A stretch of DNA of 64,000 bases from Fervidibacter canadensis. GTDB lineage: Bacteria; Armatimonadota; Fervidibacteria; Fervidibacterales; Fervidibacteraceae. Positions 42,734-50,160 of the stretch are shown piece after piece (within the stretch, counting starts at the first letter, position 1; every line of letters begins with the position of its first letter). The notes beneath the pieces were generated by a model. It was given only the letters and a program-made list of their open reading frames with translations, ran no database searches and was not told where the DNA came from. The stretch covers positions 62,001 to 126,000 of the forward strand of contig JBGOEJ010000005.1 of the NCBI GenBank assembly GCA_041446545.1. The letters are read 5' to 3'. The translations under genes were made by a program, and so were the position numbers.

Positions 42734-45019
42734 ATGGTGCGGGCATCGCCGTCTGTTTTGACGCCGAAGGAAGTGGATGTGCACCTAAACGCCTTGAGAG
42801 ACATCCCGCTGCTGCGGGGCTTGGGGGGCGGTCGCATCCGCCAACTCGTTGAGCGCCCTGACACCCTCTTTTTCCGACTGGACGATGGAGCGGAAATTGT
42901 TTGGCAACCCGTTGACAAGCCGACGCATGTTTTCGTGTTGGCGCGGGGCAGTTTGCGGCGACAGGGAGAAGAAACGGTCGCCTACCAAGCGGGCGAAGTG
43001 CTTGCCGAAGGGCAACCGACTATCTTCATCGCCGAAGCGGAAAAGGACAAGCGGGGACAAGTCATTCAACCTTGCGTCCTTGTCGCTTTCAACGCTGACG
43101 AGTGGCGACGGTTGATGGATGAAGCGCCGAAGGTGCGGGAGTGGGCGGCGCAATTGAAAGCCATGCCCTTGTTTGCGGAAGTCGCCGAAGGCGATTGGTT
43201 GCGATTGCTCAACAGCGACGGCGTGCAGTTTCGCCGATTCGCATCGGGCGAAGTGATTTGCCGTGAAGGGGCACGGGAGACGACGGCTTATTTTCTGCTG
43301 CAGGGTGTCGTGGAAGTTTACGAGACGCGACAGGGTAGGGAAGAACTCATCGCTGAACTGACGGATGGTGCCATCTTCGGCGAAATTGGGGCTTTGAGTT
43401 TGTGCGTCCGCACCGCCTCTTGCCGAGCAAAGACGGAGGTCATTGCTCTGGGAGTGGACGGGCGCCCTTTGCGCCGCTTTTTGAAGCGGGCGCCCAAAGT
43501 CGCCCAAGTCGTCTACCGCCATTACCTTGAGCGAGGCTTGTTGGACTTGCTGCGCGACCACAAACTCAAAGACATCTTCTCGCCCGAAACGGTCCACCGC
43601 ATCACCGCAGGCAACCTCGCCGAACTGCGCAGTTACGAACCGCAGGAAGTCATCCTGCAGGAAGGGGTCACCGATGCCGACCTTGCGGAACGCCTCGCCC
43701 GAAAGGAGAGGGTCAAGTATGAGCGGGTGGAAGGGCTTTACATCGTCCTTTTCGGGCATGTCGCCATCACGAAAGGCAACCGCATCCTTGCCTATCTTGG
43801 TCCTGGCGGTTCTTTCGGCGAACTGTCGCTGCTGACAGGGAATCCGCCGATGGCGACAGTCGTGGCGGTGGAAGATGCCGATTGTGCCTTCATTCCCAAG
43901 GAGCAATTTTTCGCCCTGACGGAAGAAGACGCCTTTTTCCGCGAAGCGATGCTACGGGTGGCTCGCCAACGGTTGGGCGGACAAGTGGCGGAAGTGCTGC
44001 CCTTAGAGCAGCGCCTGATGGAACAAATGCGCCAACTTTTTGCCCCCTTCCAGACCGACGAAAACATCCGCACTTTTGCCCCCAGCGAAGTCATCGTGCG
44101 GGAGGGAGAAGGGGGCGACGCCTTTTACATCCTTCTTTCGGGCTGGGCGCAAGTTTTGCACTACTCGCCCCGCCTCCGCCGAGATGTTACCATCGCTTTG
44201 CTCGGACCAGGACAGTTTTTTGGCGAGATGGCATTGTTGCGGGAGTCCCGCCGAATGGCAACGGTGCGGGTCGCTGCCTCGTCGGTCAGCAGGGCACAAG
44301 TTTTGTGCATCCCTCGCGACCGCTTTCTGAGCGTGTTGGCGCATCACCCCGATGTCCGTGCCGACTTGGAGCGGTTGATGAACGAGCGGGCTAACGCTTT
44401 GCAGCGGCGGATGGCGACGGAGGATGTCGTCCACGAACAACTGGCGAGGGAAGAAATTTTCGTCGGCGACGCTGTGATGATGATTGACCTGAGCCGCTGC
44501 ATCCGCTGCGGCAATTGCGGGACAGCATGCGCGATGGTGCACGACGACGGTGTCAGCCGCATCAACTGGCAAGGACCGACGCTGACCGATGGCAAACCCA
44601 TCGCTCTCTTCCCTTTCGTCTGCCGACACTGTGTTGACCCCGTTTGCATGAGGGATTGCCCGACGACGGCGATTTTGCGGGGCGAAGAAACAGGCGAAAT
44701 TTATATCCGCCCCGATTTGTGCATCGGTTGTCGTGCTTGCTTGCGCAATTGCCCCTACGGAGCCATCCAAATGCAGCCCGTCCCTCAAAGCAGCGAAGCG
44801 ATGCCCCAAACTTCCCGACCGACGGAAGGGTTGAGAGCGTGGCTGCGGCGGCTATTCGGTCAACCTTCTCCAACGCCGTCACCTGCCGCACCTTCAACAG
44901 CGCCCGCTTTGTTAGCCGTCAAGTGCGATTTGTGTCGCGGCATGGCGTTTCAAGCCTGCGTTTACCATTGCCCCGTCGGAGCGGTCTGGCGGATTGAACC
45001 CCGAAAGTTTTTCGGCTGA
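42734..45019 (+). CDS. Multi-cNMP-domain and four-cluster ferredoxin-type fusion protein
   Basis: The 761-residue product has repeated cyclic-nucleotide-binding (Crp-like sensor) folds, about 135-260, 300-405 and 437-550, plus a weaker one near 17-130. The third and fourth contain GGSFGELSLLTG and GQFFGEMALLRE. The C-terminal third (589-760) carries four Cys sets: CIRCGNCGTAC, CRHCVDPVCMRDC, CIGCRACLRNC and CDLC...CVYHC, as in DmsB/NrfC electron-transfer subunits. There is no DNA-binding domain and no signal peptide. It is likely a regulated FeS relay facing the cytoplasm. The gene sits 6 bases after the lipoprotein and 29 before the cytochrome b-like gene. Confidence 0.85.
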   Translation: MVRASPSVLTPKEVDVHLNALRDIPLLRGLGGGRIRQLVERPDTLFFRLDDGAEIVWQPVDKPTHVFVLARGSLRRQGEETVAYQAGEVLAEGQPTIFIAEAEKDKRGQVIQPCVLVAFNADEWRRLMDEAPKVREWAAQLKAMPLFAEVAEGDWLRLLNSDGVQFRRFASGEVICREGARETTAYFLLQGVVEVYETRQGREELIAELTDGAIFGEIGALSLCVRTASCRAKTEVIALGVDGRPLRRFLKRAPKVAQVVYRHYLERGLLDLLRDHKLKDIFSPETVHRITAGNLAELRSYEPQEVILQEGVTDADLAERLARKERVKYERVEGLYIVLFGHVAITKGNRILAYLGPGGSFGELSLLTGNPPMATVVAVEDADCAFIPKEQFFALTEEDAFFREAMLRVARQRLGGQVAEVLPLEQRLMEQMRQLFAPFQTDENIRTFAPSEVIVREGEGGDAFYILLSGWAQVLHYSPRLRRDVTIALLGPGQFFGEMALLRESRRMATVRVAASSVSRAQVLCIPRDRFLSVLAHHPDVRADLERLMNERANALQRRMATEDVVHEQLAREEIFVGDAVMMIDLSRCIRCGNCGTACAMVHDDGVSRINWQGPTLTDGKPIALFPFVCRHCVDPVCMRDCPTTAILRGEETGEIYIRPDLCIGCRACLRNCPYGAIQMQPVPQSSEAMPQTSRPTEGLRAWLRRLFGQPSPTPSPAAPSTAPALLAVKCDLCRGMAFQACVYHCPVGAVWRIEPRKFFG

Positions 45020-45048
45020 CAAAAACCCAGTAGAAGGGTGGCAAAAAG

Positions 45049-46044
45049 ATGGCATCAAGGCTTTCACCCTTCCATCCCCGTTACCGACCTGAAACGCCTG
45101 CTCCCAAAGGCTTGCCGACGCAAAGTTGGTTGCTGCACGGCATCGGTGTCACTGCGACGATAGCAGGTGGATGGTGGCTTTGGCAACGCTACTTGCGCTA
45201 TATCGCGACGATGCCGCCCCGTGCCAGCAGTGATGATGGCATTTGGTTTGGCTGGATTGCCGCTGGGTTGATGACTTTCCTGACGCTCTACGGCGTGCGC
45301 CGAGGCGTCTTTGTCCCTGCCCGATGGCTGCCGACGCTGTATCGCTTGCCCCTAGGAAGCCTTCAGGGTTGGCTTTGGCTTCATGTTTACCTGAGTTTGC
45401 TTTGCGCCCTTGCCATCGGTTGCCACATCGGTTGGAAGGTAAAAGGCGGTCTGTTTTACTGGCTTCTCATCGCCAGCCTCATCGTCGCCTTTTTGTCGGG
45501 CTTTTTCGGTGTCGTCGCTTACACCCTCTTGCGAGAAGGCTTGACAAGGATTGAAGGGCAACCATTGTATGTGACGGCGCTGCGAAGGCATCATCGCTGG
45601 CTCTCAGAAGTGATTGCCCAATTGGGAGAAGGCAAATCCTTCGCCGAAAGTGTGGATGCTGTGGAAGCGAAGTGGCGGGAAACGGACGGTCTTGCCCAAA
45701 CCGCTGCGTGGCTTTACGAACTCGCCTACCTTTTGGCGAAACTGCGCCGAACGCCTGAAGGCTTTGTTCGCGACATGGAACGATGGGCATGGGCAATGAT
45801 GCAAAGCGAAGACAACGAGCGTCAACGGGAGCGATGGAAAAGCACCGCCGTGCAAGCGTTAGCAGTGTTGTTGGAAAGCGCTCCCGAAGGTCAAGAGAAG
45901 TTGCTGGCGAAATTGCGACAGCGACTGGGTTGGGAAATCGCTTTGCAAATCGCCATGCGAGGTTGGATTGTCCTTCACGCCACCGCTGCCCTCATCGCCT
46001 TTCTGTTGATGGTCGCCCATATCGTCACGGCATTTTACTGGTGA
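45049..46044 (+). CDS. Integral membrane dihaem cytochrome b-like protein
   Basis: The 331-residue product has hydrophobic segments at about 27-45, 66-83, 105-127, 133-160 and 300-331. Two His pairs, His112/His126 (in LWLHVYLSLLCALAIGCHIGW, split here by helix turns) and His310/His324, each lie 14 apart in a helix, the spacing of b-type dihaem ligands. A cytoplasmic-like loop separates the helix groups (about 165-295). It could accept or donate quinone-pool electrons. It overlaps the next cytochrome gene by TGATG. No NrfD-type motif is visible. Confidence 0.68.
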   Translation: MASRLSPFHPRYRPETPAPKGLPTQSWLLHGIGVTATIAGGWWLWQRYLRYIATMPPRASSDDGIWFGWIAAGLMTFLTLYGVRRGVFVPARWLPTLYRLPLGSLQGWLWLHVYLSLLCALAIGCHIGWKVKGGLFYWLLIASLIVAFLSGFFGVVAYTLLREGLTRIEGQPLYVTALRRHHRWLSEVIAQLGEGKSFAESVDAVEAKWRETDGLAQTAAWLYELAYLLAKLRRTPEGFVRDMERWAWAMMQSEDNERQRERWKSTAVQALAVLLESAPEGQEKLLAKLRQRLGWEIALQIAMRGWIVLHATAALIAFLLMVAHIVTAFYW

Positions 46045-47888
46045 TGGCAATGCAGCGAGCGAAAGTTTGGCGATGGTCAGCGCTCTTGCTGGCGGCGTTG
46101 CTTTTTGTCTTTTGGGCGCACCGACGGGAAGCGCCCGAACGGTTGCCATCGCCGTTGCAAGCCAGCAATGGCACTTGTGTCAGCGCCCGATGCCATGCAG
46201 GCATGGATGACCCGCATCAGACAGACATGCTTCGGTGCGTGGATTGTCACGGCGGCAATCCCGATGCGCCCGAACCGAAATCCGATGACCCTAAAGCGTG
46301 GCTGGCGATGATGCGCCGCGCCCATGTCGCCATGCCCAAAGGTGTGACCGAGAAGCAAATGGGCATCGTTGCCTCCCTTGACCGACTGCCTTCTGACTTC
46401 ATCCGCTTTGTCAACCCGTCCGATTTGCGCGTCGCCGAGCGAACTTGTGGGCAGGCAGAATGTCATGGCATTTTGCGGGGCGATGTCGTGCGACGGGTGA
46501 AAAGGTCGCTCCATGCCACTTTGGCAGGCTATAGCCTGCTGGTAGCGCAAACGGGAGAAAGCGTTGATACTTTCGGCATCCACAGGGTCACGGCATGGAA
46601 GCCAACAACGACGGCGGGAGCGGTCAACGAGTTGCGCCATTTTGGGGCGTTGAAGCCTTCGTCCCTTGCCAGCACCCTCTTGGGCAATTGCATCCAATGC
46701 CACATCCAAGCCTATCCGCCTCAGCCGCAGAAGGGAGCGTTTCGTGCCAGTGGCTGTGCCGCTTGCCACATGCCCTACGCCGACGACGGCAAAAGCAAAA
46801 CGGCGCATTGGCAACCGTTGACGGGAGCAAAGCGAAGTTGGCGCAACACCCATCCCTTCGTCCACGCCTTTTTGGCGCGCCCTGACGACACTGAGCAACT
46901 CGGCTTGCCCAAGATGAGCCAATGCCGCCACTGCCACACCCAAGGAATGCGCGTTCAGCAAAACTTTATCGGCGAACACGGCGAAACTGACATTCACTTT
47001 CAGCGCGGGATGATTTGCTCCGATTGCCACACCGATGCCGATATGCACGGCGACGGCAACCTCTACATGCGGCAAGGGATGGCAGTGGAAATTCGATGCG
47101 AAAGTTGTCATGGCACCGTTGACCGACTCGCCACGATGCGCACCGCCAACGGTCGTCCCGTCCCAAACTTGCGACGGTTGCCCGACGGCAAATTCGTGTT
47201 GCGAACCCATGACCAACGGTTGCGTTTCGTCCCGCAAGTCATAGACACCCTTGACCCCACGAAAACGCCGAAAGCCGCCGAAGCGCATGGGCGGTCGGGC
47301 ATCCGCAAAGGCATCGGCGTGGCGCAAGCGACGCTGAAAGGTTTCTCGCATTTAGACCGACTGGAATGCTCCGCCTGCCACATGGGCGGGATGTTCCAAC
47401 CACTGCGGGGTCATTTCCTCGTGGACAAACGACGCTCGGTGGCAAGCACCTTGACAGGAACACCTGTCGCCTCGGTGACGCAAAACTTTCCTTCTGAACC
47501 GCCCCCACAACTCCTTTTAGGCATCAACCATCGGGGACGCATCGCCCCGTTCATCGCCCATCCCGCCGCGCTGGTCATCGTCAATCCCGACGGCACGAAG
47601 GCGCAACGCTTGCCCGTTTCGTTGTTAACCAACCGCCCCGCCCGAACTTTTCTGCCCCTTGCGCCCCACAGCATCACCAAAACTGCTTTGGCTTGTCACG
47701 ATTGCCATTTCAAGCCCGACCGCCGCAACGCCACAAGGGTGCGCCGCGCCGTCGGGTTGGGCACAAACACCGTTGACCGATTGACGACAACCGATGGGAA
47801 ACCGATTGCCGATTTCGGCGTCCCCGATGCTCGTCCGTTGGACGCTGCCACCTTGCACCGCATCTTGCAGGTCATCGTCCCGCCTTAG
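46044..47888 (+). CDS. Ten-haem exported c-type cytochrome
   Basis: The 614-residue product has an N-terminal membrane helix (WSALLLAALLFVFWAH). It carries eight CXXCH sites (CVDCH, CIQCH, CAACH, CRHCH, CSDCH, CESCH, CSACH, CHDCH) and two CX4CH (CVSARCH, CGQAECH). Blocks such as FIRFVNPSDLRVAERTCG and CVDCHGGNPDAP are close to FIRFVNPTDLRVVDIACG and CVDCHGGDG in the 34836 protein, so the two share ancestry; the LVIVD propeller is lacking here. The start ATG overlaps the cytochrome b-like stop. The gene ends 17 bases inside the next, convergent gene. Confidence 0.82.
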   Translation: MAMQRAKVWRWSALLLAALLFVFWAHRREAPERLPSPLQASNGTCVSARCHAGMDDPHQTDMLRCVDCHGGNPDAPEPKSDDPKAWLAMMRRAHVAMPKGVTEKQMGIVASLDRLPSDFIRFVNPSDLRVAERTCGQAECHGILRGDVVRRVKRSLHATLAGYSLLVAQTGESVDTFGIHRVTAWKPTTTAGAVNELRHFGALKPSSLASTLLGNCIQCHIQAYPPQPQKGAFRASGCAACHMPYADDGKSKTAHWQPLTGAKRSWRNTHPFVHAFLARPDDTEQLGLPKMSQCRHCHTQGMRVQQNFIGEHGETDIHFQRGMICSDCHTDADMHGDGNLYMRQGMAVEIRCESCHGTVDRLATMRTANGRPVPNLRRLPDGKFVLRTHDQRLRFVPQVIDTLDPTKTPKAAEAHGRSGIRKGIGVAQATLKGFSHLDRLECSACHMGGMFQPLRGHFLVDKRRSVASTLTGTPVASVTQNFPSEPPPQLLLGINHRGRIAPFIAHPAALVIVNPDGTKAQRLPVSLLTNRPARTFLPLAPHSITKTALACHDCHFKPDRRNATRVRRAVGLGTNTVDRLTTTDGKPIADFGVPDARPLDAATLHRILQVIVPP

Positions 47889-48438
47889 GCGACTTTTTCG
47901 GCAACGCAAAGTCACCGTGCTGGACATGGCATTCGGTGCAGTCAGTCAACTTGCCTTCTCTCTTCCCCGCAAAATGGGCTCGGCGCATCCGCAGGGCGTC
48001 GGCGGTTTCGCCTGAGATGGGATGGCAAGTCGTGCAACGCTCATCGGCAACTTTCCGGGGGCGAAACTTTTTGCCCAAATGCTCCGTGTGGCAATCGGCG
48101 CACTCCAACGCTTTCAGCGGTCGCCAAAACTCTTGTGCCTTCACTTTCTCCATTTGGTCGGGACGATGGGCAGGGATCAAAAGGCGTTGGTCAGGATGGC
48201 ATCTCAGACAACGCTCATCCGTCACGCCCCGAAAGGGCACATGACAGGCAGAACACAAATCCGATGCCCCCGACTTTTGCACCGCTTGCCGCCGAAATGC
48301 CTCGCCATCGTGAGCGAGGGACAAGGCGCCGGGCATGAAGGCGTTCTTCGCACCCATCAACAACCCGAAAAGGAGTAACAGGCTGGCGACCATCGCCGTT
48401 GATACCAATGACCGGCGGTCAAAGGGTTCCAATGCCAT
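47872..48438 (-). CDS. Five-haem cytochrome c3/c7-like membrane-anchored protein
   Basis: The 188-residue product has a membrane helix (VSTAMVASLLLLFGLLMGA) and five CXXCH sites (CSACH, CLRCH, CADCH, CTTCH, CTECH), with spaced His residues that could be the second ligands, as in small multihaem cytochromes. GAGGAGGCG precedes ATG 48438; earlier frame starts are not supported. It is convergent with the ten-haem gene, whose end it overlaps by 17 bases, so it is regulated from its own promoter. Confidence 0.82.
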   Translation of the reverse strand: MALEPFDRRSLVSTAMVASLLLLFGLLMGAKNAFMPGALSLAHDGEAFRRQAVQKSGASDLCSACHVPFRGVTDERCLRCHPDQRLLIPAHRPDQMEKVKAQEFWRPLKALECADCHTEHLGKKFRPRKVADERCTTCHPISGETADALRMRRAHFAGKREGKLTDCTECHVQHGDFALPKKSPKAGR

Positions 48439-48570
48439 CGGCTTCGCCTCCTCGGCAGCGATTGTAACAGACCCAAAGACACAGGGAACCTGCCAGACAG
48501 TGGTAGCATCATTTGTCACGGCGTCGGCAAAACGATTGCCACGCCCAATCCCATTTGGAGGTGAGCGTTG

Positions 48571-49071
48571 ATGCGGTTCGTGACAGGCTTGATGCTGGCA
48601 AGTGTCGTTGGGTTGACAGCATTTGGGTTGGCGCAACACCAACATGGTGGCAAAGCGACGACGGTCACGGGCGAAGTCGTGGACTTATCCTGCTACTTGA
48701 CCCACGGGGCGAAAGGCGAAAGTCACGCTAAATGTGCGACGGCGTGCATTAACAAAGGCTTGCCGATGGGCATCCTGACGAAGGATGGCAAATTGTTCGT
48801 CGTCTTGGAAGACCACGCTAATGCCGATGCTTACCAGCAACTCAAAAAATTCGCCGCCAAAACGGTGACCGTCAAGGGCGTTATCGCCACCCGAAACGGC
48901 ATTTCAGGTATCGCCGTGCAGAAAGTGGAAGGAGCCTCAGCGACAAAAACTTCGGCGACGAAAAAGACTTCTGCCACCAAGTATGTTTGCCCGATGGGTT
49001 GCATCCCGCCACAAGACAAACCGGGCAATTGCCCAAAGTGCGGGATGAAATTGGTGGCGAAGAAGTCGTGA
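48571..49071 (+). CDS. Exported protein with C-terminal heavy-metal-binding domain
   Basis: The 166-residue product has a signal peptide (MRFVTGLMLASVVGLTAFG, cut near AQH), a middle domain with VDLSCYLTHGAKGESHAKC and TACINKGLPMGILTKDG, and a C-terminal CPMGCIPPQDKPGNCPKCGM motif. That last motif is the heavy-metal-binding domain also seen twice in the RND adaptor at 50161. TTTGGAGGTG precedes ATG 48571. It leads the metal-efflux region; copper or a similar cation is a guess. Confidence 0.72.
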   Translation: MRFVTGLMLASVVGLTAFGLAQHQHGGKATTVTGEVVDLSCYLTHGAKGESHAKCATACINKGLPMGILTKDGKLFVVLEDHANADAYQQLKKFAAKTVTVKGVIATRNGISGIAVQKVEGASATKTSATKKTSATKYVCPMGCIPPQDKPGNCPKCGMKLVAKKS

Positions 49072-49087
49072 GGGGAGATGAAGGACG

Positions 49088-49555
49088 ATGGGATGGCTGG
49101 GCATCGCCTTGCTCGTTTTTGGTTGTTCGTCTCTTGTCGCTCAAACGCCATGCCCGATGTGCCAAAAGCCCATCGTCCCATCCCGTGCCGTTTATGCTGT
49201 TTTCGCCGCTGGCGGTCCGACATATCGGCTGACTTTCCGCTGCATTCAATGTGCCCTTCATGCCGCTGAGCGTTGGCACCCCGAACGGGCTTTGTTGCGC
49301 ACCCGTTGTGTGGCGACGGGGCGATGGGTTACTTTCCACTTCAACGGGCATCGTTGGTCGGCGCACCCCGCTTTTGCCCGTTTGCTATTGGCGCCCGAAA
49401 AAGGTGGCGAATGCCTTGACCGCCACCTCGTCTTTTCTCATCCCAAAGTTGCTCGCCGTTTCCTTCGGTCGCATCGGTCATTGGCATCAACCCCTCTGCT
49501 TTCCATCCGGCAAGCGGCGGAAAGTCAACCGAGGAAGGTTGGTGATGCGCCATGA
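49088..49555 (+). CDS. Small exported Cys-motif protein
   Basis: The 155-residue product has a signal peptide (GIALLVFGCSSLVAQ; the LVFGC segment might be a lipobox). Two Cys pairs follow, CPMCQKPI (about 22-25) and CIQC (about 52-55). The remainder is rich in Arg, His and Trp, with no known domain. It starts 16 bases after the heavy-metal-binding-domain gene and overlaps the next by 4 bases (ATGA), so it is part of the metal-efflux operon. A metal-binding or NosL-like chaperone role is possible but not shown. Confidence 0.5.
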   Translation: MGWLGIALLVFGCSSLVAQTPCPMCQKPIVPSRAVYAVFAAGGPTYRLTFRCIQCALHAAERWHPERALLRTRCVATGRWVTFHFNGHRWSAHPAFARLLLAPEKGGECLDRHLVFSHPKVARRFLRSHRSLASTPLLSIRQAAESQPRKVGDAP

Positions 49556-50046
49556 AGTTGGAAGACATCATCGCCGAAATTGAGAAGCAACTCGGACCGC
49601 TGGACGAAAAGGCGAGGAAGGCGGTGGAGTTGGCTTTGGCGATGGCTGAAGACGAGAAAGCGGAAGAATTGACATGGCAGGGCGAAAACCCACCATTTGA
49701 AATGGCGGCAAAGATGCCACCGCAGCAGCGAGGACGGCTTCTGCAGGAACTGGAGCAACTGAACCGGAAGTGGCTGGAGCGCAAAGCATCGGAATTGGGT
49801 GCGAGGTGGCTTTTGGTCATTGATGGCGAGGTCGTGCGTTTCGGGAAATCACCTGCCGACATCCTTTCAGACGAAGAAATGGAAGCAATCTGCCGTAAAC
49901 GAGGCAAGTTACCGCTCTTGTTCTTCCCTCTGCGACCTGTTGAGGAAACTGTCCGCTGGCATGCCACCCAGTATGCTAACGATGCCTATCCCATTATCAC
50001 CCTCAATTTCGCCGACAAAACGACGGCGGTTGCGTGGCTCCGTTGA
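49552..50046 (+). CDS. Conserved hypothetical protein
   Basis: The 164-residue, soluble product has a helical N-terminal half (IAEIEKQLGPLDEKARKAVE, then LLQELEQLNRKWLER). A beta-strand-like half follows, with WLLVIDGEVVRFGKSPADIL and PLLFFPLRPVEE. The second half resembles DUF5678-like small domains often found with retropepsin-type genes, but none follows here. There is no signal peptide. It overlaps the preceding Cys-motif gene by 4 bases. I do not recognise a function. Confidence 0.5.
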   Translation: MKLEDIIAEIEKQLGPLDEKARKAVELALAMAEDEKAEELTWQGENPPFEMAAKMPPQQRGRLLQELEQLNRKWLERKASELGARWLLVIDGEVVRFGKSPADILSDEEMEAICRKRGKLPLLFFPLRPVEETVRWHATQYANDAYPIITLNFADKTTAVAWLR

Positions 50047-50160
50047 CTTGGGAGGGCAAGTTCCCTGCCGAGTCAAATTCTCGGCAGGTCGCAAGATGGG
50101 CAGGTCGGCAATGAGGAAACAATGACGAATTCAGTCATCACGCCCACGAGGTGAACTTAG

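Noticed and set aside
42785..43906. Minus-strand frame of 373 codons inside the cNMP/FeS gene
   Set aside because: Antisense to recognised cNMP-binding folds, with no family motif of its own.
46077..47351. Minus-strand frame of 424 codons inside the ten-haem gene
   Set aside because: The plus strand carries ten haem motifs in one frame; the antisense frame has no recognisable features.
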